Positions 24,446 through 34,552 of a stretch of 64,000 nt of DNA are shown one piece after another. Every line of letters begins with the position of its first letter. The first letter of the stretch is position 1. The translations under genes and the position numbers were made by a program. Under the pieces are notes generated by a model. That model did no database searches and was not told the origin of the DNA. It saw only the letters and a list, made by a program, of their open reading frames with translations. The DNA lies in NCBI GenBank assembly GCA_934352055.1, contig CAKRJY010000002.1, positions 1 to 64,000 of the forward strand, given 5' to 3'. Source of the stretch: an uncultured Lachnospiraceae bacterium. GTDB taxonomy: Bacteria; Bacillota; Clostridia; Lachnospirales; Lachnospiraceae.

Positions 24446-26770
24446 ATGGCAGATTTCACTGTAGAACAATTAGAACAGATGGAGCAGAGTATCGACCAGG
24501 AACGCAAGGGTATCATTGCCACTGCGGATTTTGTCGAGCCGGAAGAGCTGCATCGTGAATTGATAGAGCGCATCCGTAAATATCACCCGAACACGGACAT
24601 TACCATGATTGAGAAGGCTTATCACATTGCACATACGGCACATGAGGGACAATGCCGTAAGTCAGGGGAACCATATATTATCCATCCTCTTTGTGTTGCT
24701 ATTATTCTGGCAGATTTAGAGATGGATAAGGAGACCATCGTAGCGGGATTGCTGCATGATGTCGTAGAAGATACCGTAATGACGATCGAAGAAATTTCTG
24801 ATGAGTTTTCGGAGGAAGTGGCGCTTTTAGTAGATGGTGTTACGAAATTGGGACAGTTGTCCTATGATGCGGACAAAGTCGAAGTGCAGGCAGAAAATTT
24901 GCGAAAAATGTTTCTTGCTATGGCAAAAGATATTCGTGTCATCCTGATAAAGCTAGCTGACCGTTTGCATAATATGCGAACGCTCAAATATATGAAGCCG
25001 GAAAAACAAAAAGAAAAAGCCAGAGAGACGATGGAAATCTATGCACCACTAGCACAGCGTCTTGGTATTTCTAAGATTAAGATTGAATTAGACGATCTTG
25101 CATTAAAATATTTAGAGCCGGAGGCGTATTATGATCTGGTAGAAAAGGTCGCACTTCGCAAACAGGAGCGAGAATCTTATATTGACGGATTGGTGGCTGA
25201 AGTATCACAGCACATGGCAAGCGCAGGCATTCAGGCAGATATTGAAGGACGTGCAAAGCATTTCTTCAGTATTTATCGTAAGATGGTCAATCAGCATAAG
25301 ACCATTGACCAGATTTATGATTTGTTTGCAATTCGTATTATCGTGGATTCCGTGAAGGATTGTTATGCGGCACTTGGTGTGATTCATGAGATGTACACAC
25401 CGATTCCGGGGCGTTTTAAGGATTACATTGCTATGCCAAAGCCAAATATGTATCAGTCTTTGCATACGACATTGATCGGACCGACAGGTACGCCATTTGA
25501 GATCCAGATTCGCACGTACGAAATGCATAGAACATCGGAATACGGTATTGCGGCACACTGGAAATACAAAGAAAGTGGTGAAGGCGCCACTATTAATAAA
25601 GAAGAAGAAAAGTTAAGCTGGCTGCGACAAATCCTGGAGTGGCAGAGAGACATGTCAGATAACAGGGAATTTATGAGCCTTTTGAAGAGTGATCTGAATC
25701 TGTTTTCCGATACGGTATTCTGCTTTACACCGTCAGGTGATGTAAAGAATCTGCCAAATGGTTCCACACCGATTGATTTTGCTTACAGCATTCATTCTGC
25801 TGTCGGCAATAAGATGGTAGGAGCCAAAATCAATGGTAAACTGGTTCCGATTGACTATGTTATCCAGAACGGAGACCGTATTGAAATTCTGACTTCCCAG
25901 AATTCAAGAGGACCAAGCCGTGATTGGTTGAATGTGGTAAAGAGTACACAGGCAAAAAACAAGATCAATCAGTGGTTCCGCAATGAGTTTAAGGAAGAAA
26001 ATATCATCAAAGGCAAGGAACTTATGATGGCTTCTGCAAAGGCAAAGGCTATCAATTATGCCGATATCAACCGTCCAGAATATCAGGAAAAAATCATTCG
26101 CAAATATGGTTTTCATTGTTGGGATGACTGCCTTGCAGCTGTAGGTCATGGTGGCTTAAAAGAAGGACAGATTGTCAATCGTATGTACGAAGCCTACAAG
26201 AAAGATCATCCGATTATGATGACGGATGAAGAGGTTTTGGCAGAGAACAATCAGCAGGAAGATAGTGCGGCAGCCAACAAAGATAAACAGAAGGAGCATA
26301 AGTCTAAGAGCGGTATTACCGTAAAGGGACTGTATGATGTGTCGGTTCGTTTTTCAAAGTGTTGTACACCGGTTCCGGGAGATGAAATTGTCGGATTTGT
26401 GACAAGAGGACGCGGTGTTTCCATTCATCGTACCGATTGTATCAATGTGTTGAATCTGCCGGACAGCGAACGCGTTCGTCTGATCGAAGCAGAATGGCAG
26501 CCGGATGCGATTGAGCAGCGCTCCGGAGAGTTGTATCAGACTGAGATTCATATCTATGGCAATAATAGAACGGGGCTTTTGGTTGATGTTTCCAAAGTGT
26601 TTACGGAACGTGATATTGATATCAAATCAATCTTTTCAAAGACAAGCAAGCAGGGCATTGCCACAATTATTGTTAATTTTGGTACAAAGAGTAAAAATGA
26701 TTTGCGTGGTTTGATTGAAAAATTAAAACAGATTGATTCTGTGATTGATGTGGAAAGAACCACAGGCTGA
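24446..26770 (+). CDS. relA: Bifunctional (p)ppGpp synthetase/hydrolase (RSH)
   Basis: 774 aa from the ATG at 24446, with AGGGGAGAGGAC before it; the 24389 form has no ribosome site. Domains in order are the HD hydrolase (about 50-200, metal motif LLHDVVEDT intact), the synthetase (about 240-350, KDYIAMPKPNMYQSLHT), TGS (about 400-460, FAYSIHSAVGNKMVG), a helical/zinc region with SKCCTPVPGDEIVG, and ACT (about 700-774). Both active sites look complete, so it makes and degrades the stringent-response alarmone. It probably leads the unit with the MBL hydrolase and hemZ. Confidence 0.96.
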   Translation: MADFTVEQLEQMEQSIDQERKGIIATADFVEPEELHRELIERIRKYHPNTDITMIEKAYHIAHTAHEGQCRKSGEPYIIHPLCVAIILADLEMDKETIVAGLLHDVVEDTVMTIEEISDEFSEEVALLVDGVTKLGQLSYDADKVEVQAENLRKMFLAMAKDIRVILIKLADRLHNMRTLKYMKPEKQKEKARETMEIYAPLAQRLGISKIKIELDDLALKYLEPEAYYDLVEKVALRKQERESYIDGLVAEVSQHMASAGIQADIEGRAKHFFSIYRKMVNQHKTIDQIYDLFAIRIIVDSVKDCYAALGVIHEMYTPIPGRFKDYIAMPKPNMYQSLHTTLIGPTGTPFEIQIRTYEMHRTSEYGIAAHWKYKESGEGATINKEEEKLSWLRQILEWQRDMSDNREFMSLLKSDLNLFSDTVFCFTPSGDVKNLPNGSTPIDFAYSIHSAVGNKMVGAKINGKLVPIDYVIQNGDRIEILTSQNSRGPSRDWLNVVKSTQAKNKINQWFRNEFKEENIIKGKELMMASAKAKAINYADINRPEYQEKIIRKYGFHCWDDCLAAVGHGGLKEGQIVNRMYEAYKKDHPIMMTDEEVLAENNQQEDSAAANKDKQKEHKSKSGITVKGLYDVSVRFSKCCTPVPGDEIVGFVTRGRGVSIHRTDCINVLNLPDSERVRLIEAEWQPDAIEQRSGELYQTEIHIYGNNRTGLLVDVSKVFTERDIDIKSIFSKTSKQGIATIIVNFGTKSKNDLRGLIEKLKQIDSVIDVERTTG

Positions 26771-26818
26771 TGCCAATAGCAGAAAGATAGAGAAGATTTG
26801 GCAGAAATAGGAGGCAGC

Positions 26819-27451
26819 ATGATCCAGATGCAGGTAGAACATTTAACGGTTGGTCCAGTGCAGACCAATTGCTATCTGGCAATAAATAAAGAGACAAAAG
26901 AGGCCATTATCATCGATCCCGGTGATGATGCAGACCGCATTGGTATGCGCTTGAAGCAATTAGAGGCAAAGCCGGTGGCAATTTTGTTGACCCATGGACA
27001 TTTTGATCATGCAGGTGCAGCAAAGACTCTGGCTGCGCAGTATGATATTTTAGTGTATGCCCATGAGAAAGAAGCAGAGACACTGGAAGACAGTCGTATG
27101 AATCTGTCAGGTCCGCTTGCCGGTGGAGCAACGACATATCATGCGGATGTATTTTTAAAAGATGAGCAGGAACTGACATTAGCAGGACTGCATATGCGTG
27201 TACTTTTTACACCGGGACATACACCGGGCGGATGCTGCTACTATTTTCCGAGAGAGGATGTCCTTTTCTCAGGGGATTCTTTATTCTGTGGTTCTGTGGG
27301 ACGTACAGATTTTCCTGGGGGAAGCATGCGCACACTGGTGGATTCTGTACGCAATAAATTGATGTCATTACCGGAAAACACGATTGTTTATCCGGGGCAT
27401 GATATAGAGACTACCATTGAACAGGAGAGAATGTATAATCCTTTCCTATAA
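26819..27451 (+). CDS. Metallo-beta-lactamase-fold hydrolase (glyoxalase II-like)
   Basis: 210 aa from the ATG at 26819 (TAGGAGG upstream). The metal motif THGHFDHAG (about residues 59-67), the later His in FTPGHTPGG and LFSGDSLFCGSVGRTDF with its bridging Asp, and the final His in VYPGHD are all present. The family includes glyoxalase II and persulfide dioxygenase-like enzymes, and the substrate is not determined by motif. The position between relA and hemZ is common in clostridia. It should be a soluble cytoplasmic enzyme with two metals. Confidence 0.92.
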   Translation: MIQMQVEHLTVGPVQTNCYLAINKETKEAIIIDPGDDADRIGMRLKQLEAKPVAILLTHGHFDHAGAAKTLAAQYDILVYAHEKEAETLEDSRMNLSGPLAGGATTYHADVFLKDEQELTLAGLHMRVLFTPGHTPGGCCYYFPREDVLFSGDSLFCGSVGRTDFPGGSMRTLVDSVRNKLMSLPENTIVYPGHDIETTIEQERMYNPFL

Positions 27452-27466
27452 GAAAGTGAATAACGT

Positions 27467-28912
27467 ATGATTACAGTAAAATTAAATGAAGCAAATTTTG
27501 AATACGATATCTACTCTTTGCTGAAGGCTTTTTATCCACAGGAAGAAATTCTTGTGGATGTGAACCCGGCGGCAGATCAAGAGCAGGTATCGTTTTCTTT
27601 TGTGGTGGAGTATGCAAAGGATGTGCTTACCATCACATGGAACATAAAAGAAACAGAGAACACAAGAAGCTGTCCGGTGCATTATGAAGATCGCAAAGAC
27701 ACCAAAAATCGCCTGAAACGTCTTTTATACGAAATCTTACATGAAATATCAGGAAGAGAATTGCCATGGGGAACGCTGACCGGTATTCGCCCGACAAAGA
27801 TACCGCTGCATATGTTAGAACAGGGGGCAGATGAGCAACAGATCCGTCGTTATATGAAGGAGACGTATCTTATTTCGGAGGAAAAAGAGAACCTATGTAC
27901 ACAGATAGCGCAGACAGAACATCGTTTACTTGCACCAATTGATTATGAGAATGGCTATAGTGTGTACATTGGAATTCCATTTTGCCCAAGTACATGTCTG
28001 TATTGTTCGTTTACCTCATATCCTATTGGTGTCTGGAAAAATCGTGTAGATGAATATTTAGAGGCGCTCTTTAAAGAAATTGATTTTGTGGCGGAGCGGA
28101 TGCAGGACAAAACACTGGACACCATTTATATTGGTGGCGGAACGCCAACGAGTCTGAGTGCAGAACAGCTGGATCGGCTCTTTACAAAGATTGAAAACAC
28201 GCTGGATTTGTCGCATTTGCTGGAATACACGGTAGAAGCGGGCAGACCGGATAGTATTACGCGTGAAAAATTAGAAACGATTCATCGTCATGGCATTGAA
28301 CGAATTTCTATCAACCCACAGACAATGAACCAGAAGACATTGGATTTGATCGGCAGACATCATACCGTAGAAGATGTGATTGCGAGTTATCATCTGGCAA
28401 GAGAAGTTGGCATTCCAACGATTAATATGGATCTGATTGTAGGGCTTCCGGGAGAACATATGGAAGATGTGCAGCACACAATGTCTGTCATCCGGGAACT
28501 GGATCCGGATAATCTGACGGTACATTCACTTGCAATCAAACGGTCGGCAAGATTAAATCTGGAGTGGGAAAAATATCAGGATATGCATATGGAAAACTCC
28601 GAAAAACATATGGAACTCGCACATCAGACGGCGGCAGAATTGTCGATGCAGCCATATTATCTCTATCGACAGAAGAATATGACGGGAAATCTCGAAAATA
28701 TTGGCTTTGCCAAGGAAGGAAAAGCAGGGCTTTATAATATTCTGATTATGGAGGAGAAACAGACGATTCTTGCGCTTGGCGCAGGAGCGGCATGCAAATA
28801 CGTCTCAGATCATGGGCAGACCGTAACACGTTCGGAAAATGTAAAAGACGTTGGTCTGTATATCGAAAGAATTGATGAGATGATAGAACGGAAAAAAGAT
28901 AAAATAATGTAA
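27467..28912 (+). CDS. hemZ: Coproporphyrinogen dehydrogenase-like radical SAM enzyme HemZ
   Basis: 481 aa. A Firmicute-type N-terminal domain of about 160 residues (ending LPWGTLTGIRPTKIP) precedes the radical SAM core with the cluster motif FCPSTCLYCSF (CxxxCxxC, about 170-180). GGGTPTSL and the conserved VEAGRPDSI support SAM and substrate binding, and the HemN-type C-terminus includes LYRQKNMTGNLENIGF. It is annotated as an oxygen-independent coproporphyrinogen oxidase, yet in anaerobes without haem synthesis the real function may be different. It starts 16 bases after the MBL gene, so it is in the same unit. Confidence 0.9.
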   Translation: MITVKLNEANFEYDIYSLLKAFYPQEEILVDVNPAADQEQVSFSFVVEYAKDVLTITWNIKETENTRSCPVHYEDRKDTKNRLKRLLYEILHEISGRELPWGTLTGIRPTKIPLHMLEQGADEQQIRRYMKETYLISEEKENLCTQIAQTEHRLLAPIDYENGYSVYIGIPFCPSTCLYCSFTSYPIGVWKNRVDEYLEALFKEIDFVAERMQDKTLDTIYIGGGTPTSLSAEQLDRLFTKIENTLDLSHLLEYTVEAGRPDSITREKLETIHRHGIERISINPQTMNQKTLDLIGRHHTVEDVIASYHLAREVGIPTINMDLIVGLPGEHMEDVQHTMSVIRELDPDNLTVHSLAIKRSARLNLEWEKYQDMHMENSEKHMELAHQTAAELSMQPYYLYRQKNMTGNLENIGFAKEGKAGLYNILIMEEKQTILALGAGAACKYVSDHGQTVTRSENVKDVGLYIERIDEMIERKKDKIM

Positions 28913-28950
28913 AAATGCAACAGTTGTTGAAAAACATCCCCCTACGGGGC

Positions 28951-29002
28951 TTGTGCGCTCCCCTAAATCTATGGTAAATTTTCCTTGCGTTTGACGCACA
29001 AG
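28951..29002 (+). promoter_or_regulatory. Possible promoter and palindrome before oppA
   Basis: TTGTGC (28951-28956) with an extended -10 TGGTAAATT (TAAATT 28975-28980), spacer 18. Just downstream TGCGT (28986-28990) and ACGCA (28994-28998) form a small palindrome that could be an operator or a leader hairpin. Weak evidence. Confidence 0.35.
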
Positions 29003-29022
29003 AGAAAACGAGGAGGAGAATA

Positions 29023-30603
29023 ATGAAGAAGGGAAGTTTGAGAAACAAAGCTGTCGCATGCGTATTGACATGCGCGATGGTACTTGGTATGGCAGGATGT
29101 GGAAAATCCGCATCTAAAACAGAATCGGAATCTACCGCAATAGATACAAAGAATACCATTGTTTATGGATCCAATGATTATACAAGAATCAACCCTGCCA
29201 TGGATGAACATGGTGAAATCAACGCACTTATTTTTGATGGTTTGACAGACCACGATGGAGACAATCAGGTCATCCCAAGACTGGCAAAGAGTTGGGATTA
29301 TGACGAGGCAACATATACATATACTTTTCATTTGGAAGAAAATGTAAAATGGCACGACGGAGAGAAATTTACAGCCGATGATGTAAAATTTACAATTGAG
29401 GCGATTATGGATCCGGAAAACGAGTCAGAAAATGCAGCAAATTATGAAGATGTAGAAGAAATCAATGTGATTGATGACTATACCATCGCATTTAAGCTTT
29501 CTGCACCAAACGTTGCTTTCCTTGACTATATGACAATGGCAATCTTACCAAAGCATTTGCTGGAAGGTGAGAATATGCAGGAGTCAGACTACTTTAGAAA
29601 TCCGGTTGGTACAGGCCCATTCAAGCTTGCAAAATGGGATGAAGGACAGCAGATTGTTTTGGAAAAGAACGAAGATTACTTTGCAGGACCTGCAAAGATT
29701 GATGCTGTTGTATTTAAGATTGTAAATGATGACAATGCAAAGGCATTGCAGTTACAGTCAGGAGAATTAAACCTTGCACAGGTTACTCCAAAGGATGCAA
29801 AGGCATTTGAAGATGATAAGGATCACACGGTATATCAGATGAGTACTTCTGATTACAGAGGTATTTTGTATAACTTTGCAAATGAGTATTGGCAGAAAAA
29901 CAGTGACTTAATCCCGGCAATCAGCTATTGCGTGGATCGTCAGGCAATCATTGATTCTGTATTGCTTGGTCATGGACAGATTGCGTATAGTCCATTACAG
30001 AAAAATAAGTACAACTGTGAAGATGTTGAAAAATATGAGTTTAACTTAGATAAAGCAGCAGAAGCATTTGAAGCAGCCGGATGTACAAAAGATGATGAAG
30101 GCTTCTGGACAAGAAACGGCGAGCGCATTGGATTTACAATTGATGCATCTCCAGATGATCAGGTAAGAATTGATATGGCACAGATCGTTGCACAGCAGTT
30201 AAAGGAAGCCGGCATTGAAGTAAAGGCAGAAGTTCCGGCAGAAGGCATTGACTGGGGCGGTCAGGAATGCTGTATTATCGGATGGGGCTCTCCATTTGAC
30301 GCAGATGATCATACATACAAAGTATTTGGTACAGATAAGGGCGCAAACTACTCGATGTATTCGAATGCAAAGGTAGATGAGTATCTGAAAGCAGCCAGAG
30401 AGACAGATGACGAAAATGTAAGAATGGAACAGTATGCATTATTCCAGAAGGAATTAGCAAAAACACCAGCATTCACATTCTTCTGTTACATTGATGCAAT
30501 GTATGTGGCTGCAAATAATATTTCAGGCATTGATGAAAATACAGTCCTTGGACATCACGGTGTAGGTATTTTCTGGAATGTTTGTGATTGGACAATCCAA
30601 TAA
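29023..30603 (+). CDS. oppA: Oligopeptide ABC transporter substrate-binding lipoprotein
   Basis: 526 aa, peptide/nickel-binding SBP_bac_5 family. Signal peptide with lipobox MAGC (Cys about residue 26), then the family hallmarks KSWDYDEATYTYTFHLEENVKWHDGEKFTADDVKFT split over residues 85-120, and NPVGTGPFKL. GAGGAGGAGAATA precedes the ATG. It captures peptides outside the cell for the OppBCDF system encoded downstream. A hairpin after the gene probably stops most transcripts so the binding protein is made in excess over the channel. The ligand (peptide versus nickel or sugar) cannot be told. Confidence 0.93.
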   Translation: MKKGSLRNKAVACVLTCAMVLGMAGCGKSASKTESESTAIDTKNTIVYGSNDYTRINPAMDEHGEINALIFDGLTDHDGDNQVIPRLAKSWDYDEATYTYTFHLEENVKWHDGEKFTADDVKFTIEAIMDPENESENAANYEDVEEINVIDDYTIAFKLSAPNVAFLDYMTMAILPKHLLEGENMQESDYFRNPVGTGPFKLAKWDEGQQIVLEKNEDYFAGPAKIDAVVFKIVNDDNAKALQLQSGELNLAQVTPKDAKAFEDDKDHTVYQMSTSDYRGILYNFANEYWQKNSDLIPAISYCVDRQAIIDSVLLGHGQIAYSPLQKNKYNCEDVEKYEFNLDKAAEAFEAAGCTKDDEGFWTRNGERIGFTIDASPDDQVRIDMAQIVAQQLKEAGIEVKAEVPAEGIDWGGQECCIIGWGSPFDADDHTYKVFGTDKGANYSMYSNAKVDEYLKAARETDDENVRMEQYALFQKELAKTPAFTFFCYIDAMYVAANNISGIDENTVLGHHGVGIFWNVCDWTIQ

Positions 30604-30625
30604 AAGTGTGACATAGCAGTATGCG

Positions 30626-30653
30626 AAAGGGGCTTTGAAACGAGCCCCTTTTT
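30626..30653 (+). terminator. Partial terminator between oppA and oppD
   Basis: AAAGGGGCT (30626-30634) pairs with AGCCCCTTT (30643-30651) followed by TT. The remaining opp genes lie on the same strand without an obvious new promoter, so readthrough is expected. Confidence 0.7.
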
Positions 30654-30696
30654 CCACTGTCTATGGTTACTTTATGTCAGTTAAAAGAGGAAAAAT

Positions 30697-31719
30697 ATGG
30701 AATTGCTAAAAGTAGAGAATCTCTCTGTAGAAATCGGTGCAGGTCGTGAGTCAGTCAAAGCGGTAAGAGATGTATCTTTTTCATTGCAGGATGGGGAAAT
30801 TCTTGCGGTTTGTGGCGAGTCGGGCTGTGGGAAGAGTATGCTTTGTAAGAGCATCATGGGACTGCTGCCAAAGAATGGAAAAATTACAGAAGGTTCTATT
30901 TATATAGAAGGAAATGATATTACAAATTACACAGAACATCAGATGGAAAGTCTGCGCGGTGGATTTTTTTCTATGATTTTTCAAGACCCGATGACAGCAC
31001 TTGACCCAACTTATACCATTGGTGCACAAATTGCGGAATCCATTCGTATCAATAATAAAGATATGTCAAAGGAACAGGTAGAAAAACGCGTTATTGAACT
31101 GATGGAACTGGTTGGAATCGAAAATCCTGTGGAAAGACAGAAACTGTATCCATACAATTTTTCAGGTGGTATGCGGCAGCGTAGTGTCATGGCAATTGCA
31201 CTGGCATCCAATCCACGCATTTTATTCGCAGATGAACCAACGACCGCTTTGGATGTTACAATACAGGCACAGATATTAGATTTGCTGCGGGAAATTCAAA
31301 ACCGTTTGCATACAGCTACGGTATTGGTATCGCATGATTTGGGTGTGGTTGCCCGTGCAGCAGACCGCGTGGCGATTATGTATGCAGGTAAGATTGTGGA
31401 AATCGGTACCGTGGAAGATATTTTCTATGATCCAAGGCATCCGTATACGTGGGGATTGATGCAGTCACTGCCGGCTTTTTCCAAGGGAAAAGACGCTTTA
31501 TATACGATTCCGGGAATGCCGCCATCGTTATCACATCCACCCAGGGGGGATGCATTTGCCAATCGAAATCAATATGCGCTGGACATTGACTATGAAGAGG
31601 CTCCGCCTATGTTTCAGATTTCAGATACGCATTATGCGGCTACATGGCTTTTGGATGAAAGAGCGCCAAAAGTAGAGAATCATCTCAGGGGAGGCTTGCA
31701 ATGTCAGAAAACATTCTAG
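30697..31719 (+). CDS. oppD: Oligopeptide ABC transporter ATP-binding protein OppD
   Basis: 340 aa. Walker A GESGCGKS (about 41-48), signature FSGGMRQR, Walker B ILFADEPT followed by TALDVTIQAQIL, H-loop VSHDLG. The C-terminal oligopeptide domain has the HPYTWGLMQSLP block, but the usual Cys-rich iron-sulfur motif of this region is not evident (PPRGDAFANRNQYA instead). Sequence lies in the membrane-associated motor with OppF. It overlaps oppF by 19 bases. AGAGGAAAAAT precedes the ATG. Confidence 0.94.
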   Translation: MELLKVENLSVEIGAGRESVKAVRDVSFSLQDGEILAVCGESGCGKSMLCKSIMGLLPKNGKITEGSIYIEGNDITNYTEHQMESLRGGFFSMIFQDPMTALDPTYTIGAQIAESIRINNKDMSKEQVEKRVIELMELVGIENPVERQKLYPYNFSGGMRQRSVMAIALASNPRILFADEPTTALDVTIQAQILDLLREIQNRLHTATVLVSHDLGVVARAADRVAIMYAGKIVEIGTVEDIFYDPRHPYTWGLMQSLPAFSKGKDALYTIPGMPPSLSHPPRGDAFANRNQYALDIDYEEAPPMFQISDTHYAATWLLDERAPKVENHLRGGLQCQKTF

Positions 31720-32615
31720 AAGTGGAGCATTTAACCCACGCATTTAAATTAGATAAAAAAACAAAAATCAAAGCCGTTGATGATGTTTCTTTTCAAATTA
31801 AGCAGGGCGAGATTCTTGGGATTGTAGGAGAATCCGGCTCGGGAAAATCGACATTGGCAAGATGCATTATGAACATCTATGAGCCAAATGCAGGCGTTGT
31901 TCGCTTTCATGGTATCAATGTATTAGACCGCGCAGCATTTAAAGCAAATAAAAAACTTTTGCAGACGCAGCGTCAGATGATTTTTCAGGATTCCGCATCA
32001 AGCTTAAATCAAAGAATGAAGGCAGTAGATATTATCAGTGAACCGTTGAAAATCAATCATATCAAAACGGCAAGAAAAACAGCGAAAGCAGAAGCGGCTT
32101 TTCAGTTACAGACGGTTGGACTGGATGAGTCGTTTTTAAATCGATATCCTTCGCAGATGTCGGGGGGACAAAGACAGCGTGTGGCCATTGCGCGTGCACT
32201 TACCACAGAACCGGATCTTTTGATTGCAGATGAGCCGGTGGCATCTTTGGATGTGTCCATTCAGGCACAAATCATCAATTTGTTCCGTCATTTACAGAAA
32301 GAACATGGCTTTTCGATTTTGTTTATCGCACATGATCTGGCGATGGTAGAGTTCTTGTGCGACCGTGTTGGTGTTATGTATCATGGAAAGCTGGTAGAGC
32401 TTGCAGATACGACGGAATTATATGAACATCCGCTGCATCCCTATACGAAGATACTTTTGTCCGCCATTCCGATTCCCGATCCGATAGCAGAACGAAAAAA
32501 GGTACGTCCGGATTACTCCGCTATGAAATTTGATACAGAGGGTCAGCTGGTGGAAGTGGCACCCGGACACTTTGTATTGCAAAAGGAAGGAGGGGACGTA
32601 AGTGAAGAGAAATAA
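31701..32615 (+). CDS. oppF: Oligopeptide ABC transporter ATP-binding protein OppF
   Basis: 304 aa. Walker A GESGSGKST, signature MSGGQRQRVAIARAL, Walker B LLIADEPVASLDVSIQ and H-loop FIAHDLAMVEF are all intact. The C-terminal extension EHPLHPYTKILLSAIP is typical of OppF. It pairs with OppD as a heterodimeric motor. GGGGAGGCTTGC before the ATG lies within oppD, so translation is coupled. It overlaps oppB by 14 bases. Confidence 0.94.
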   Translation: MSENILEVEHLTHAFKLDKKTKIKAVDDVSFQIKQGEILGIVGESGSGKSTLARCIMNIYEPNAGVVRFHGINVLDRAAFKANKKLLQTQRQMIFQDSASSLNQRMKAVDIISEPLKINHIKTARKTAKAEAAFQLQTVGLDESFLNRYPSQMSGGQRQRVAIARALTTEPDLLIADEPVASLDVSIQAQIINLFRHLQKEHGFSILFIAHDLAMVEFLCDRVGVMYHGKLVELADTTELYEHPLHPYTKILLSAIPIPDPIAERKKVRPDYSAMKFDTEGQLVEVAPGHFVLQKEGGDVSEEK

Positions 32616-33618
32616 AATCCTTTACTATTTGAAAAAGGCAGCTATCTTTTTTATCAGTATCTTTGTGCTTTCTGTTGCGGTATTTTTTATGGCACGTCTG
32701 ACACCGACAGATCCCCTGCAATCCTATTATGGCGAGCGGACAGAAAAGATGTCGGTGGAAGAAAAGGATAGAGCAAGAGAACGATTGGGATTAAATGAGC
32801 CCATTATTGTGCAATATGGAAAATGGCTGCAAAATGCAAGTCATGGGGAATTTGGTATTTCCTACAAATACAAACAGGATGTTCTTCAAATCATTGAAAA
32901 GAGAATCGGCAATACCCTGCTGCTTGGTGGTATTGGTTTTGTGCTGACCTTTGTCGGAGCGATTCTTCTCGGTGTACTTTGCGCGATGCATGAAGACAGC
33001 TGGCTGGACCGTATACTTTCTACCATTGGAACCATCACAAGCTGTATACCGGAATTCTGGTTTGCGCTTGTCTTGATTCTTGTATTTAGTGTACTGCTGC
33101 ACTTACTGCCGAGTAGTGGCGCAATGAGTGTCGGAAAAGAAGGCGATGTGGCAGATATGGCATTGCATCTGATTATGCCACTGACGGTCGTTATATTTGA
33201 ACACCTCTGGTACTACGCCTATATGATTCGTAATAAATTGCTGGAGGAAGTGCGCGCAGATTATGTGCTACTTTTTAAATCCGTAGGAATGAAGAGAAAA
33301 ACCATTTTGTTCCGTCATTGCTTAAAGAACGTTATGCCAACCATTGTAAGTATTATGGCGATTTCGGTACCGCATATTCTGGGAGGAACCTATATTGTGG
33401 AAACGGTATTTTCCTATCCGGGGATTGGTATGCTTTCTTATGAAAGCGCCAGATACGGCGATTATAATATGTTAATGGTACTTTGTATGATGACAGGAAT
33501 TGTGATCATTTTTTGCAACATCGTAGGACAAACCATCAATGAAAAAATTGATCCTCGCATGAAGGCGAACGAAATTACGGAGAAATCGGAGGTTCAATAT
33601 AGTGGAAAAACAAGATAA
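32602..33618 (+). CDS. oppB: Oligopeptide ABC transporter permease OppB
   Basis: 338 aa with a GTG start at 32602, supported by GGAAGGAGGGGAC upstream. Six membrane helices, the first in FFISIFVLSVAVFFMARL, followed by the family's DPLQSYYGER region and GISYKYKQDV. The EAA-like loop near residues 225-245 (EEVRADYVLLFKSVGMKRKTI) contacts the ATPases. It forms the channel with OppC. Overlap with oppC is 17 bases. Confidence 0.94.
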   Translation: MKRNKILYYLKKAAIFFISIFVLSVAVFFMARLTPTDPLQSYYGERTEKMSVEEKDRARERLGLNEPIIVQYGKWLQNASHGEFGISYKYKQDVLQIIEKRIGNTLLLGGIGFVLTFVGAILLGVLCAMHEDSWLDRILSTIGTITSCIPEFWFALVLILVFSVLLHLLPSSGAMSVGKEGDVADMALHLIMPLTVVIFEHLWYYAYMIRNKLLEEVRADYVLLFKSVGMKRKTILFRHCLKNVMPTIVSIMAISVPHILGGTYIVETVFSYPGIGMLSYESARYGDYNMLMVLCMMTGIVIIFCNIVGQTINEKIDPRMKANEITEKSEVQYSGKTR

Positions 33619-34489
33619 ATTTCAAATAGTTGGACCCGGAAAAAGAAACGAAGATATTGTGGAAGAAAAGAAAACTGCACGCAAATTACCATATGTATCT
33701 TTAGTCATACTTGGGCTCATTGTGTTGGGGTGTCTATGTGCAGATTTGATTTCCAATCAGGATGCTTCCTATATGGATTTGATGAACTATTCGAAAGCCC
33801 CATGCAGACAGTTTTTGTTTGGAACAGATAATCTGGGACGTGATTTGTTTTCCTGTATCTGGCATGGTGGTCGCATATCCTTGTTTATCGGTGTGATTGC
33901 AACGATTATTTCTACATTTCTTGCAGTAGTATATGGGGCAATCAGTGGACTGGCATCGGACATTGTGGATACGGTCATGATGCGAACGACGGAAATTATT
34001 TTAAGTATACCGTCTCTTCTTCTGATTATTTTTATTCAGGCGATTTTGGGAGATCCAACGATGCTTTCGATTGCTTTTATTATTGGAATTACTAACTGGT
34101 GCAGCATTGCAAAAGTAGTTCGTACCGAAGTCAGACAAATTAGAAAAAGTGAATATGTGGTGGCGTCAAAGTGTATGGGCGGAGGATTCTTCCATATTCT
34201 TGCAAAACATCTCGGACCGAATTTTATCTCTGCCATTATGTTTATGGTTGTCATGAATATCCGGTCTGCGATTGTAACAGAATCCACACTTAGTTTTATG
34301 GGAATGGGATTGCCGCTGGATGTTATTTCCTGGGGGAGTCTGTTATCTTTATCCGATAAGGCACTTATGACAAAATCCTGGTGGATTATTATGATTCCGG
34401 GACTGTTTCTGATCGTTCTTCTGATTTGCCTGACAAATGTCGGCAACTGGTTAAGAAAATCTGTAAATCAAAAGGAGAGTAATCTCTAG
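33602..34489 (+). CDS. oppC: Oligopeptide ABC transporter permease OppC
   Basis: 295 aa with a GTG start at 33602 (GGAGG just upstream in oppB). A cytoplasmic N-terminus, one helix (VSLVILGLIVLGCLCADLI), then HPFGTDNLGRDLFS-like FLFGTDNLGRDLFSCIWHGG, and five further helices. The EAA loop is RQIRKSEYVVASKCMGGGFFHI. It ends the opp operon; the stop is followed at once by the hisS promoter with no terminator seen. Confidence 0.94.
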   Translation: MEKQDKFQIVGPGKRNEDIVEEKKTARKLPYVSLVILGLIVLGCLCADLISNQDASYMDLMNYSKAPCRQFLFGTDNLGRDLFSCIWHGGRISLFIGVIATIISTFLAVVYGAISGLASDIVDTVMMRTTEIILSIPSLLLIIFIQAILGDPTMLSIAFIIGITNWCSIAKVVRTEVRQIRKSEYVVASKCMGGGFFHILAKHLGPNFISAIMFMVVMNIRSAIVTESTLSFMGMGLPLDVISWGSLLSLSDKALMTKSWWIIMIPGLFLIVLLICLTNVGNWLRKSVNQKESNL

Positions 34490-34518
34490 TTGCGCACCAT
34501 CTTAAAACGGATTATAAT
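34490..34518 (+). promoter_or_regulatory. Promoter of hisS
   Basis: TTGCGC (34490-34495), 17-bp spacer, TATAAT (34513-34518). The -35 begins at the oppC stop. Confidence 0.7.
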
Positions 34519-34552
34519 GAAGTGTAAATGTTTAATAGTTGGAGGAAGTAAA